Source of the DNA: Candidatus Altimarinota bacterium
Lineage (GTDB): Bacteria > Patescibacteriota > Gracilibacteria > BD1-5 > UBA2023
Assembly (NCBI GenBank): GCA_028277205.1
Contig: JANQGT010000019.1
Coordinates: forward strand, 1-42,530
DNA: 42,530 bases
Reading direction: 5' to 3'
Shown here: piece by piece, positions 20,039 to 26,085 of the stretch
How the letters are laid out: each line of letters starts with the position of its first letter
How positions within the stretch are numbered: position 1 is the stretch's first letter
Position numbers and translations under genes: made by a program
The notes under the pieces: model-generated
Databases searched by the model: none
Seen by the model: only the letters and a program-made list of their open reading frames with translations
What the model was told of the DNA's origin: nothing

Positions 20039-21043
20039 ATGCCGATCATACACATCACGCAAAACGATGCGGGACAGACACTGGAGAAATTTCTAAAAAA
20101 GCTCCTGCCAAACGCCGCACTCGCACTCATCCATACACTACTGAGAAAAAAACGAGTCCGGGTAAACGATGAAACAGTCGAGAAAAAATACCGGCTCGTC
20201 CCGGGTGATACGGTCTCCATCGCGCTGTCGGAGGAGGATTTTTCGCGACTGTCGGAGCGCACACCAAAGAGGCTATATCAGCAGCGACAGCTAGAGACGG
20301 ATACGATCGTCTATGAGGACAGAGGGCTTTTGATCATCAATAAAAATCCCGGTATCGCCGTGCACCCGGGCGACCACAAATCCGACGAGCCGTCGCTCAT
20401 CGAGCTCGTGCACGACTATCTCTCGGATCGTCTCAATTCGCTGACATTTCGTCCGGCGCTCGTCCATCGTCTCGATCGCGACACGTCCGGACTCATCATC
20501 ATCGCAAAGACGAAACCGGTTTTGGATCGGATGAGCAAAGCATTTCGCGAGAGCACGGTACAAAAAACCTACCTCGCCGTGACCGTCGGAGAGCCATCGC
20601 AGGACTCATGAATCATCGATGCTCCACTCCTGCGACACGACACGCCTACCGGTCCAAAGATGATGATCGATCCTCGCGGGCAGTCGGCGCGCACGCGCTA
20701 TCGCATCATACGGAGGGACGTCCGAGACCGGTATACGCTCGTGGAGTGTACACCCGAAACCGGTCGCACACACCAGATCCGCGCGCATCTGGCGCATCTC
20801 GGGTGTCCCATCCTCGGTGATTCGCGCTATGGTGACGAGCAGGAAAATTCGTACGCACGGCGGCACCTGGGCATCGTGCGGCACATGCTGCATGCGGCGG
20901 TGATTTCATTTCGGCATCCGATCAAGGATGTGCTCGTGACGTATCGTGCGAGACTGAAAGAGGATATGCGAATGCTCGTGGGAGAGGATTTGAATACACG
21001 AGAATTCGCTAAACAGTCGGATCATCCGCGCTCCGGTCGATAG
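20039..21043 (+). CDS. RluA/RluD-family 23S rRNA pseudouridine synthase
   Basis: A 334-residue enzyme that isomerises specific uridines to pseudouridine, most likely in 23S rRNA. An N-terminal S4-like RNA-binding region covers about residues 1-65. The catalytic motif [16 protein letters not shown], with Asp in HRLDRDTSG, lies near residue 145. Later come [22 protein letters not shown] and the C-terminal block of the family. One TGA (20609) reads as Gly between the catalytic and C-terminal parts. The start is fused to the stop of the preceding pilin gene (TAGATG). Whether it is RluC, RluD or another member cannot be settled here. Confidence 0.92.
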
Positions 21044-21061
21044 AGTGAGAGCGCTTTTTTC
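21028..21061 (+). terminator. Probable terminator overlapping the end of the pseudouridine synthase gene
   Basis: GCGCTC (21028-21033) pairs with GAGCGC (21049-21054) across a 15-base loop containing the stop codon, followed by TTTTTT. Convergent with rsmA. Confidence 0.55.
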
Positions 21062-21092
21062 TTGGACAAACAGTACATTTTGTCTCTCTATA

Positions 21093-21944
21093 CTATCATC
21101 GAGATGCAGCCTGTCCACCGATGAGCAGATCGGTAATCGGACGAATGTCCATATGTCTCAATATCTCCCGCCACGCATCCAGCCCCAGCGTCTCGGCCCG
21201 CGCATCGGCAGGAAATCCCATATCGCAAAGCAAGGTTTCGATACGAATTTTCCCATCGGGATCAGTCGCGAGATTGCTCGAGAGCTTTTTTCGCGGATGA
21301 GAAAATCCTCGGCGCAAAAGCTGGAGGAGTGCATGATCGGGCGCATCGGTCGACACGGTCAGCGCGATCACACTCGATTCCACCTTTGGTGCGGGAGAAA
21401 ACGCGCGAGCGCTCACATGTCGGATGAGCTGCCTATGCGAGCACCGTGCGGCGATGGCGAGCGAGAGCGACGAATGTCGACCGTCGACCTCCAGGATTTT
21501 TTCTGCGACTTCGCGCTGGATGAGCGCTACCATCCGCTCGGGCGGATGTTTCACCTCGTACAAAAATCGAAAGAGAATCGGTGATGTGATATAGTACGGG
21601 ATATTTGCGATGATGTCGTACGGCTCGCTCGGCGGATCATAGTGCAGGATATCCGCATGGTGGATGCGGATTTTCTCAGCGGATGCAGTCCACTCCTCTT
21701 GCTTTCGTTTTTCCAGATGCGCTATCAAATCCCGATCCAGCTCTACCAGATCGAGGCGCGCAGGATGATGGGACAAAAGCACCTCTGTCAGCGCTCCGTA
21801 TCCCGGTCCGATCTCCACGATATACCGGTCCGAGACCGGGATCGCACCGGCAATATCATCGAGCGCTCGGCGATCCGTGAGAAAATTTTGCCCGAGCGAT
21901 TTTTTCGCGCGGTGTGGTGGGGATGAATTTTCTGGCACGTACAT
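21093..21944 (-). CDS. rsmA: 16S rRNA dimethyladenosine transferase RsmA (KsgA)
   Basis: RsmA dimethylates two adjacent adenines near the 3' end of 16S rRNA. The 283-residue protein starts with KKSLGQNFLTD, then motif I EIGPGYGALTEVLL, the acidic loop LVELDRDL, the ADILHYD segment and the catalytic NIPYYITSPILF (NIPY, normally NLPY). The C-terminal block FSPAPKVESSVIAL and RRGFSHPRKKLSSNL are also typical. The ATG at 21944 is preferred because upstream residues look like readthrough of the preceding spacer. The coding frame meets TGA (21098-21096), read as Gly, immediately followed by the TAG stop. It starts four bases after the stop of the upstream exported-protein gene. Confidence 0.95.
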
Positions 21945-21948
21945 CGGG

Positions 21949-22698
21949 CTAAAACGGTCCCGTGATGACCTGCTTGGTCTTCGACGGCATTTTATCCCGG
22001 ACGACGGAGAGCTGCCCGACAAATATCATCATCTTGCCAGCCAGACGCTCAAAGGCATTGTGCGTATCGCGCATGAGCTGGGATTTTCCCGACTCGTACG
22101 CGGAGACTGCAGAGCGTCCCGCCACGATCCACGCCGCTTCGCGGTAGGCGGCGAGCTTTTTTCGGACTAGGGTTTCGCAGCGACTCAGCGAAGAATTTTG
22201 CGTCAGATACTGTGCGATATCCCCCTCGGTCGTCACCTCGCCAAAATGCTTTATGGCTTCGGAGAGGACATTTTGGCATCATGCTCTATATCGATCCGAA
22301 AACACTCCCCCACCGTCAAAGCTCGACGCGATCGACTCGCTGACATCGGATATGGGCGTCGCTCCCGAGTTTTCGAGACCTGCCACATAGTCCTCTGCAT
22401 CGGCGTCTATCTGCTGAAATATGAGATCCAAAATCACCTGATACGCCACATCAAAATCGCTCCCGCCCGATTTTCCGCTCACACACAGAAAGTCTATGAT
22501 ATTGCCGCGCCGGGTCTCGGGTGTAGACAGACACTCGTCGATCTGCGCACTGTACTCGGATTCGCGGGGAAATGTCGCCTCATCGAGCACATCCGCATCG
22601 TCTCCGTTCTGCGCGAGCGTGAGCGAAAACGGCACGCAAAATGCGAGCGCGATCATCACAGGCAGTAGAAAATTAGCGTTTCGCGGGGTCGTGTCCAT
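21949..22698 (-). CDS. Exported protein of unknown function upstream of rsmA
   Basis: A 249-residue protein with a signal peptide (NANFLLPVMIALAFCVPFSLTLAQ). The mature part is largely helical, with cysteines in pairs (DECLSTPE, DFLCVSG, GCQNVL, SRCETL) that may form disulfides. A TGA at 22279-22281 reads as Gly and joins two halves that would otherwise look separate. No family is recognised. It overlaps the upstream small membrane gene by 26 bases and is followed after four bases by rsmA, so it is in the middle of a four-gene transcript. It ends in TAG. Confidence 0.78.
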
Positions 22699-22966
22699 AG
22701 CGGATAGCGTGATAGAGCCGGGGAAAAAAACCCGGTTTTTTGGATGGTCGGGAGTTTTCGGGGGAGTCGGATTCCGGTTTTTCGGCGTGTGGATTTTCAG
22801 TGGCGAGAGTCCCTTTTTCGTCCTTTTTGTGTCGGGCGCGATTTATCCCGTAGATAGAGGCGAGCACTCCGCCCAGCAGCACTCCCGTGATCAAGAAATC
22901 CGCACGCTTGAGCGAGAGTTTTTTTTCGGTGTCGGGAGATTTTTCAGAGCGTTTTTTTCCAAACAT
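22673..22966 (-). CDS. Small single-span membrane protein
   Basis: A 97-residue protein with a Lys-rich N-terminus, one membrane segment at about residues 23-42 (ADFLITGVLLGGVLASIYGI) and a charged Pro/Glu/Lys-rich tail. The layout resembles YtxH-like small envelope proteins, but no defining motif is present. It lies 12 bases after hsp20 and overlaps the next gene by 26 bases. It ends in TAA with no TGA. Confidence 0.65.
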   Translation of the reverse strand: MFGKKRSEKSPDTEKKLSLKRADFLITGVLLGGVLASIYGINRARHKKDEKGTLATENPHAEKPESDSPENSRPSKKPGFFPRLYHAIRYGHDPAKR

Positions 22967-22978
22967 GGCACGGGAAAA

Positions 22979-23407
22979 TTAGCCTTCGAGTTTGTCGATT
23001 TTGATGGTTTTCGTGGGAAACTGGAGCTTTGGAATTTCGAGGGTCAGCAGATTATTTGTGATCGTGGCGCGGATTTTATTGAGCGCCAGATTTTCCGGTA
23101 AGATGACCGACCGCGAAAACGGACCGAAAAAACACTCCTCTACGAGTATTTTCGCGGCGTCGGAGTAGACCGCGGGTCTCTCGCGATTTCCGGAGAGAGT
23201 CAGGATATTGTGCGAGAGATTGACATTGATATCGTCGGTGTCCACACCCGCGATGGGCGCGACGATGACGATGGAGCGCTCCGTCTCAAATATATCGATG
23301 GCGATCTGTCCCACAGTCGCCTGATCCACCTCCTCCTCAGAGAGAGAGATGGGCATGTCCTCGGCTGTAGCATCACGACCCTCGCCGACGCGAAATATCT
23401 CAAACAT
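22979..23407 (-). CDS. Small heat-shock protein, Hsp20/alpha-crystallin family
   Basis: A 142-residue ATP-independent chaperone that holds unfolding proteins. The alpha-crystallin domain spans about residues 34-130: it starts at AIDIFETERSIVIVAPIAGV, passes DDINVNLSHNILTLSGNRE and ends with the strand NNLLTLEIPK, where the IXI-like tail KTIKIDKLEG follows. FGPFSRSVILPENL is the conserved middle block. No in-frame TGA; ends in TAA. It is the first gene of the minus-strand group that includes rsmA, with a good promoter just upstream. Confidence 0.93.
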   Translation of the reverse strand: MFEIFRVGEGRDATAEDMPISLSEEEVDQATVGQIAIDIFETERSIVIVAPIAGVDTDDINVNLSHNILTLSGNRERPAVYSDAAKILVEECFFGPFSRSVILPENLALNKIRATITNNLLTLEIPKLQFPTKTIKIDKLEG

Positions 23408-23430
23408 ATGCGGTAAAAAGAAGTCCCCTC

Positions 23431-23457
23431 ATTGTATCCGTCATCGCAAAAAGTCAA
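23431..23457 (-). promoter_or_regulatory. Promoter of hsp20
   Basis: On the minus strand TTGACT (23457-23452), a 15-nt spacer and TACAAT (23436-23431), about 24 bases before the ATG. Confidence 0.55.
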
Positions 23458-23508
23458 AGGGGGTTTTGGTGAGATACCCCCTCACACACTACAAAAAGAT
23501 CCTCATGA

Positions 23509-23700
23509 TTAGCGCTCTGCCATCATCTCTGTCAGTCCCGACAGATGACACTCGATAGCGTCCTGCATATTTTCCCGGATCTCGTCTATAGTGTCCCCCG
23601 CAGTGAAACACCCCGGCAGCTCCAGCACCTCGGCGTACAGCGAGCCATCATCCTCATGATATACCTGTATGTGAAACTGAAAAGGTATCGTATCCTGCAT
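23509..23700 (-). CDS. HicB-like antitoxin-family protein, solitary
   Basis: A 63-residue protein matching the short HicB-like fold: FQVYHEDDGSLYAEVLELPGCFTAGDTIDEIRENMQDAIECHL-type organisation with the LPGC and GDT/EA landmarks. Such proteins neutralise HicA mRNA interferases, but many copies are solitary. No hicA gene is visible next to it, and no DNA-binding tail is present. It borders the small-RNA array and is transcribed away from it. TATAGT lies about seven bases upstream of the ATG. Ends in TAA. Confidence 0.75.
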   Translation of the reverse strand: MQDTIPFQFHIQVYHEDDGSLYAEVLELPGCFTAGDTIDEIRENMQDAIECHLSGLTEMMAER

Positions 23701-23779
23701 CCCGAGACTATACGATAGAAAATATCATCCTCATCCTACCGACAAATCGATAAAAATACAAGAATAATCCAGCAGAAAT

Positions 23780-23806
23780 TTGCGAAATGGGAAAAAGGGG
23801 TATACT
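23780..23806 (+). promoter_or_regulatory. Promoter of array RNA 1
   Basis: TTGCGA (23780-23785), 15 nt, TATACT (23801-23806). Confidence 0.65.
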
Positions 23807-23810
23807 GGAT

Positions 23811-23988
23811 GTGCCAAATTTTTCCAATCACGGATTATTTTTTCATTCAAAATTCCCAAAGAGCCAAAAGACGGGTAACCGTCCGCGCTCTTTGAGAATT
23901 GCGCAAGTAATCCGCATTGAGGAAAAGTTTGGCGACCTAGGACGGTTGCCCGCTTTTGCGTGCACTGTCGGTCACCTACTTCTTCACT
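23811..23988 (+). ncRNA. Array RNA 1, rod-shaped with GNRA-capped tip
   Basis: About 178 nt. Closing helix GCCAAA/TTTGGC, then the constant T-G wobble, then unit-specific helices TTTTCC/GGAAAA, GGATTA/TAATCC and AAAGAG/CTCTTT. The tip is GACGG-GTAA-CCGTC. The 3' domain (from GGCGACC at about 23931) has an inner hairpin GCCCGC-TTTT-GCGTGC and pairing GACGG/CTGTC. Ends are predicted from the promoter and from conservation, not measured. No ORF. Confidence 0.8.
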
Positions 23989-24045
23989 ATTCTCTCATGG
24001 ATACGTCGTAAATCCAACATTCTCGCCAGTATTCTCCCCAGTATT

Positions 24046-24072
24046 TTGACACTGGGAAAAACCGGGTATACT
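24046..24072 (+). promoter_or_regulatory. Promoter of array RNA 2
   Basis: TTGACA (24046-24051), 15 nt, TATACT (24067-24072). CCAGTATT copies upstream are inverted relative to ATACTGG at the -10. Confidence 0.75.
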
Positions 24073-24076
24073 GGGT

Positions 24077-24261
24077 GTGCCAGATTTACATGATTATACA
24101 ATGTGGAGGTGTGGATTTTATGTTTCCAAACCCTTGAAGAATTTGACGGGTGACCGTCCCGTTCTTTGGGGGTTGTACGCACAACCACATTGAGTGTAAG
24201 TCTGGCGACCTAGGACGGTTGCCCGCTTTTGCGTGCACTGTCGGTCACCTACTTCTTCACT
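24077..24261 (+). ncRNA. Array RNA 2, rod-shaped with GNRA-capped tip
   Basis: About 185 nt. Closing helix GCCAGA/TCTGGC with T-G wobble, then TTACA/TGTAA, CAATGTGG/CCACATTG, AACCC/GGGTT and AAGAA/TTCTT. Tip GACGG-GTGA-CCGTC. The 3' domain is identical to RNA 1, although the rod sequence is unrelated. An alternative local hairpin GGTTGT-ACGC-ACAACC exists in the 3' arm. Confidence 0.82.
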
Positions 24262-24319
24262 GTCTGCTCTATGAATACGTCGTAAATCCAACATTCTCGC
24301 CAGTATTCTCCCCAGTATT

Positions 24320-24346
24320 TTGACACTGGGAAAAACCGGGTATACT
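24320..24346 (+). promoter_or_regulatory. Promoter of array RNA 3
   Basis: TTGACA (24320-24325), 15 nt, TATACT (24341-24346), with the same upstream spacer as RNA 2. Confidence 0.75.
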
Positions 24347-24350
24347 GGGT

Positions 24351-24548
24351 GTGCCAGATTTGCTTATCAATAAACGAACGTTTTTTTGTCCGTGTAAGAT
24401 CCGTATCAATAGAAGACAAAGGCGGGCGACCGTCCACGTCTTCCATTGATACGCGCGTGGAAACACAAAAGCGTTCAATATTGAAGGCAAGTCTGGCGAC
24501 CTAGGACGGTCGTCCGTTTCGGCGTATCGTCTCGCCTACTTCTTCACT
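24351..24548 (+). ncRNA. Array RNA 3, rod-shaped with GNRA-capped tip
   Basis: About 198 nt. Closing helix GCCAGA/TCTGGC with T-G wobble, then TTGC/GCAA, TCAATA/TATTGA, GAACG/CGTTC, TTTTTGT/ACAAAA, GTATCAAT/ATTGATAC and GAAGAC/GTCTTC. Tip GGCGG-GCGA-CCGTC. The 3' domain is shortened in its distal half and carries GACGGTCG, the exact complement of the tip sequence CGACCGTC. Confidence 0.82.
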
Positions 24549-24606
24549 GTCTGCTCTATGAATACATCATAATCCGAATTTTCACCAGTATTTCCCTTGG
24601 CAGTCT

Positions 24607-24633
24607 TTGACATTGTCTGAAATGGGATATACT
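24607..24633 (+). promoter_or_regulatory. Promoter of array RNA 4
   Basis: TTGACA (24607-24612), 15 nt, TATACT (24628-24633), second spacer type (GAAATGGGA before the -10). Confidence 0.72.
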
Positions 24634-24637
24634 GGGT

Positions 24638-24804
24638 GTGCCAAATCCCTACTAGCTATTCTCGTACTTTGTGAGTACGTCGGCATTGACGGGCGACCGT
24701 CTGCTACGTCTTGCTGATATACTCACGCGGGAATGTAGGGGTTTGGCGACCAAAAGGCGGTCGTCCGCTTTTGCGTACATTGCCGTCACCATCACTTTTT
24801 CACT
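24638..24804 (+). ncRNA. Array RNA 4, rod-shaped with GNRA-capped tip
   Basis: About 167 nt, the shortest and most diverged. Closing helix GCCAAA/TTTGGC with T-G wobble, then CCCTAC/GTAGGG and GTGAGTA/TACTCAC. Tip GACGG-GCGA-CCGTC. In the 3' domain GACGG/CTGTC is replaced by GGCGG/TTGCC and GCCCGC/GCGTGC by GTCCGC/GCGTAC, both compensatory. The 3' end reads CACTTTTTCACT instead of CTACTTCTTCACT. Confidence 0.8.
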
Positions 24805-24862
24805 ATTCTCTCATGGATACGTCGTAAATCCAACATTCTCACCAGTATTCCCCCCAGTATTT

Positions 24863-24889
24863 TTGACACTGGAAAAAACCGGGTATACT
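24863..24889 (+). promoter_or_regulatory. Promoter of array RNA 5
   Basis: TTGACA (24863-24868), 15 nt, TATACT (24884-24889), first spacer type. Confidence 0.75.
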
Positions 24890-24893
24890 GGTC

Positions 24894-25101
24894 GTGCCAG
24901 ATTTTTCTCACGAAAAGGCAAGGATTGCTACTTTCGTGTCTTCAGACTCATTTTTCTTTAGTACAGAAAAAAGACGGGCGACCGTTCGCTTCCTGTACTA
25001 AGGAATTGCGAAAAGCGATCCTTTTTCGGAGAAAAGTCTGGCGACCTAGGACGGTCGTCCGTTTTGACGTACGGACACTGTCGGTCGCCTACTTCTTCAC
25101 T
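24894..25101 (+). ncRNA. Array RNA 5, rod-shaped with GNRA-capped tip
   Basis: About 208 nt, the longest. Closing helix GCCAGA/TCTGGC with T-G wobble, then TTTTCTC/GAGAAAA, CGAAAAGG/CCTTTTTCG, GGATTGCT/AGCGATCC and TTAGTACAG/CTGTACTAA. Tip GACGG-GCGA-CCGTT. The inner 3' hairpin is lengthened to CGTCCGT/ACGTACG with the same C-T mismatch position as in the other units. Confidence 0.82.
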
Positions 25102-25159
25102 ATTCTCTCATGGACACATCATAAATCTGCATTTCCCGCCGTATTTCCCTTTGCAGTCT

Positions 25160-25186
25160 TTGGCATTGTCTGAAATGGGATATACT
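25160..25186 (+). promoter_or_regulatory. Promoter of array RNA 6
   Basis: TTGGCA (25160-25165), 15 nt, TATACT (25181-25186), second spacer type. Confidence 0.7.
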
Positions 25187-25190
25187 GGGT

Positions 25191-25376
25191 GTGCCAAATC
25201 ACTATTGATAACCAGAGGTTTTTTCGGCAATTTTCGTATGGACAGATACACGCAGGTAGGGATGGGTGACCGTCCATCCTGTGTGTACCATACGGTATAT
25301 CTCTGGGATAGTGGTTTGGCGACCGAGGACGGTTGCCCACTTTTGTGTGTGCTGTCATGGTCGCCTACTTTCTCAC
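25191..25376 (+). ncRNA. Array RNA 6, rod-shaped with GNRA-capped tip
   Basis: About 186 nt. Closing helix GCCAAA/TTTGGC with T-G wobble, then CACTAT/ATAGTG, CCAGAG/CTCTGG, GTATGG/CCATAC and TACACGCAGG/CCTGTGTGTA. Tip GATGG-GTGA-CCGTC, with a compensating T-G pair. The 3' domain has GGCGACC and GGTCGCC as perfect complements. A small ORF starts ten bases after the predicted end. Confidence 0.82.
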
Positions 25377-25385
25377 TTTTTCTCT

Positions 25386-25676
25386 ATGCCGCACGCATGA
25401 GCCGGGTCCCAGCACGATCGCGATCGCGATCACGATCATGAGTCAGAGTCCCATCACGGTAGCCATTCTGATCACGATCATGAGTCAGAGTCCCAGCACG
25501 ATAGCCATTCTGATCACGATCCCGAGCGGGATTTTGATCCCGATCCGCATGTCGAGATGGACTACCGTCGTGAGTATTTTATCCTGCTACAGGAGCATAT
25601 GATTATGAAAAAATACTTTCAGACTCTCGTCGGAGACTACGCAGAAATCTTTTTGAAATCAAAAAGAAAAAAGTAG
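25386..25676 (+). CDS. His/Asp/Ser-rich small protein next to the RNA array
   Basis: A 96-residue frame with one TGA-Gly at codon 5 and a TAG stop. Residues 8-55 are almost only His, Asp, Glu and Ser (HDHESES, SHSDHDHES), built from a 42-bp tandem duplication, and could bind metal ions. The second half (MDYRREYFILLQEHMIMKKYFQTLVGDYAEIF) looks like an ordinary helical domain with a Lys-rich end. It begins ten bases after the last array RNA, so it could be read by transcription running out of the array. No family is recognised. Low complexity lowers confidence, although the clean frame through both parts argues for translation. Confidence 0.6.
25428..25511 (+). repeat. Two 42-bp tandem repeats
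   Basis: Copies 25428-25469 and 25470-25511 differ at only two positions (cccatcacggtag versus cccagcacgatag). The length is a multiple of three, so the repeat extends the His/Asp-rich protein in frame. Confidence 0.9.
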
Positions 25677-25747
25677 AGTACTCGCTTGGATTTGTAAATT
25701 TTCATCTTTATTCTTCATTCTTCCCTATTTTCTATTCTCATTTCACT

Positions 25748-26005
25748 ATGGATATCGATACTGTCTGCTACATCGTCGTCCCATTTCACTGGACGTTTTG
25801 GATTGCATTTGCATTGTTTCTCATCCTGTCTATCGCGTGGTATCTGTCGGTGCGTATACTGATACGCGCCGAGGCTGGTACGATCATAGATCTCTACATA
25901 GAGGAGCGTGGTCGCAGAAACGATGCAATGTACAAGCAAAGACTAAATATATGGGAGATGGCAGCCGAGGACGAGAGAAAAAGGAGAGAGAAAGAATCCC
26001 AGTAG
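25748..26005 (+). CDS. Small single-span membrane protein
   Basis: An 85-residue protein with one strong hydrophobic helix at about residues 15-38 (FWIAFALFLILSIAWYLSV), then a charged helical tail rich in Arg, Glu and Met. No family is recognised. It stands between the RNA array with its microprotein and the LytR-CpsA-Psr gene, and ends in TAG. The ATG at 25748 lies directly before the hydrophobic segment. Confidence 0.6.
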   Translation: MDIDTVCYIVVPFHWTFWIAFALFLILSIAWYLSVRILIRAEAGTIIDLYIEERGRRNDAMYKQRLNIWEMAAEDERKRREKESQ

Positions 26006-26022
26006 CGGGATGATTCGGGAGC

Positions 26023-26050
26023 TTGTGTTTTATCCGAAAATCTCTACAAT
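26023..26050 (+). promoter_or_regulatory. Promoter of the cell-wall pair
   Basis: TTGTGT (26023-26028), 16 nt, TACAAT (26045-26050), about 36 bases before the ATG at 26086. It probably drives the LCP and penicillin-binding protein genes. Confidence 0.6.
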
Positions 26051-26085
26051 CAATTCGCTTTGCCGATTTTGTCCGCGATCACCAA

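Larger units (their letters stand above)
23780..25376 (+). repeat. Tandem array of six promoter-plus-RNA units
   Basis: Six units whose -10 boxes start at 23801, 24067, 24341, 24628, 24884 and 25181 (steps of 266, 274, 287, 256 and 297). Each has promoter, TGCC start, hypervariable rod, GNRA apical hairpin, conserved GGCGACC 3' domain and a pyrimidine-rich end (mostly CTACTTCTTCACT). No protein frame is conserved among units. Spacers come in two types, one upstream of units 2, 3 and 5, another upstream of 4 and 6. See the individual RNAs for details. Confidence 0.92.

Noticed and set aside
23509-23700. Complete HicAB toxin-antitoxin pair
   Set aside because: No hicA-sized frame with the expected motif occurs on either side.
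23780-25376. CRISPR array
   Set aside because: Units are 256-297 bp with structured RNA and separate promoters; there are no short direct repeats with uniform spacers and no cas genes.
23780-25376. Integron cassette array with attC sites
   Set aside because: No RYYYAAC/GTTRRRY core sites, no cassette ORFs and no integrase; every unit has a promoter.
23811-25376. Six copies of 6S RNA or tmRNA
   Set aside because: The rod shape recalls 6S RNA, but there is no central open bubble, the GNRA tip and 3' domain do not fit, and six tandem copies would be unprecedented. There is no tRNA-like end for tmRNA.
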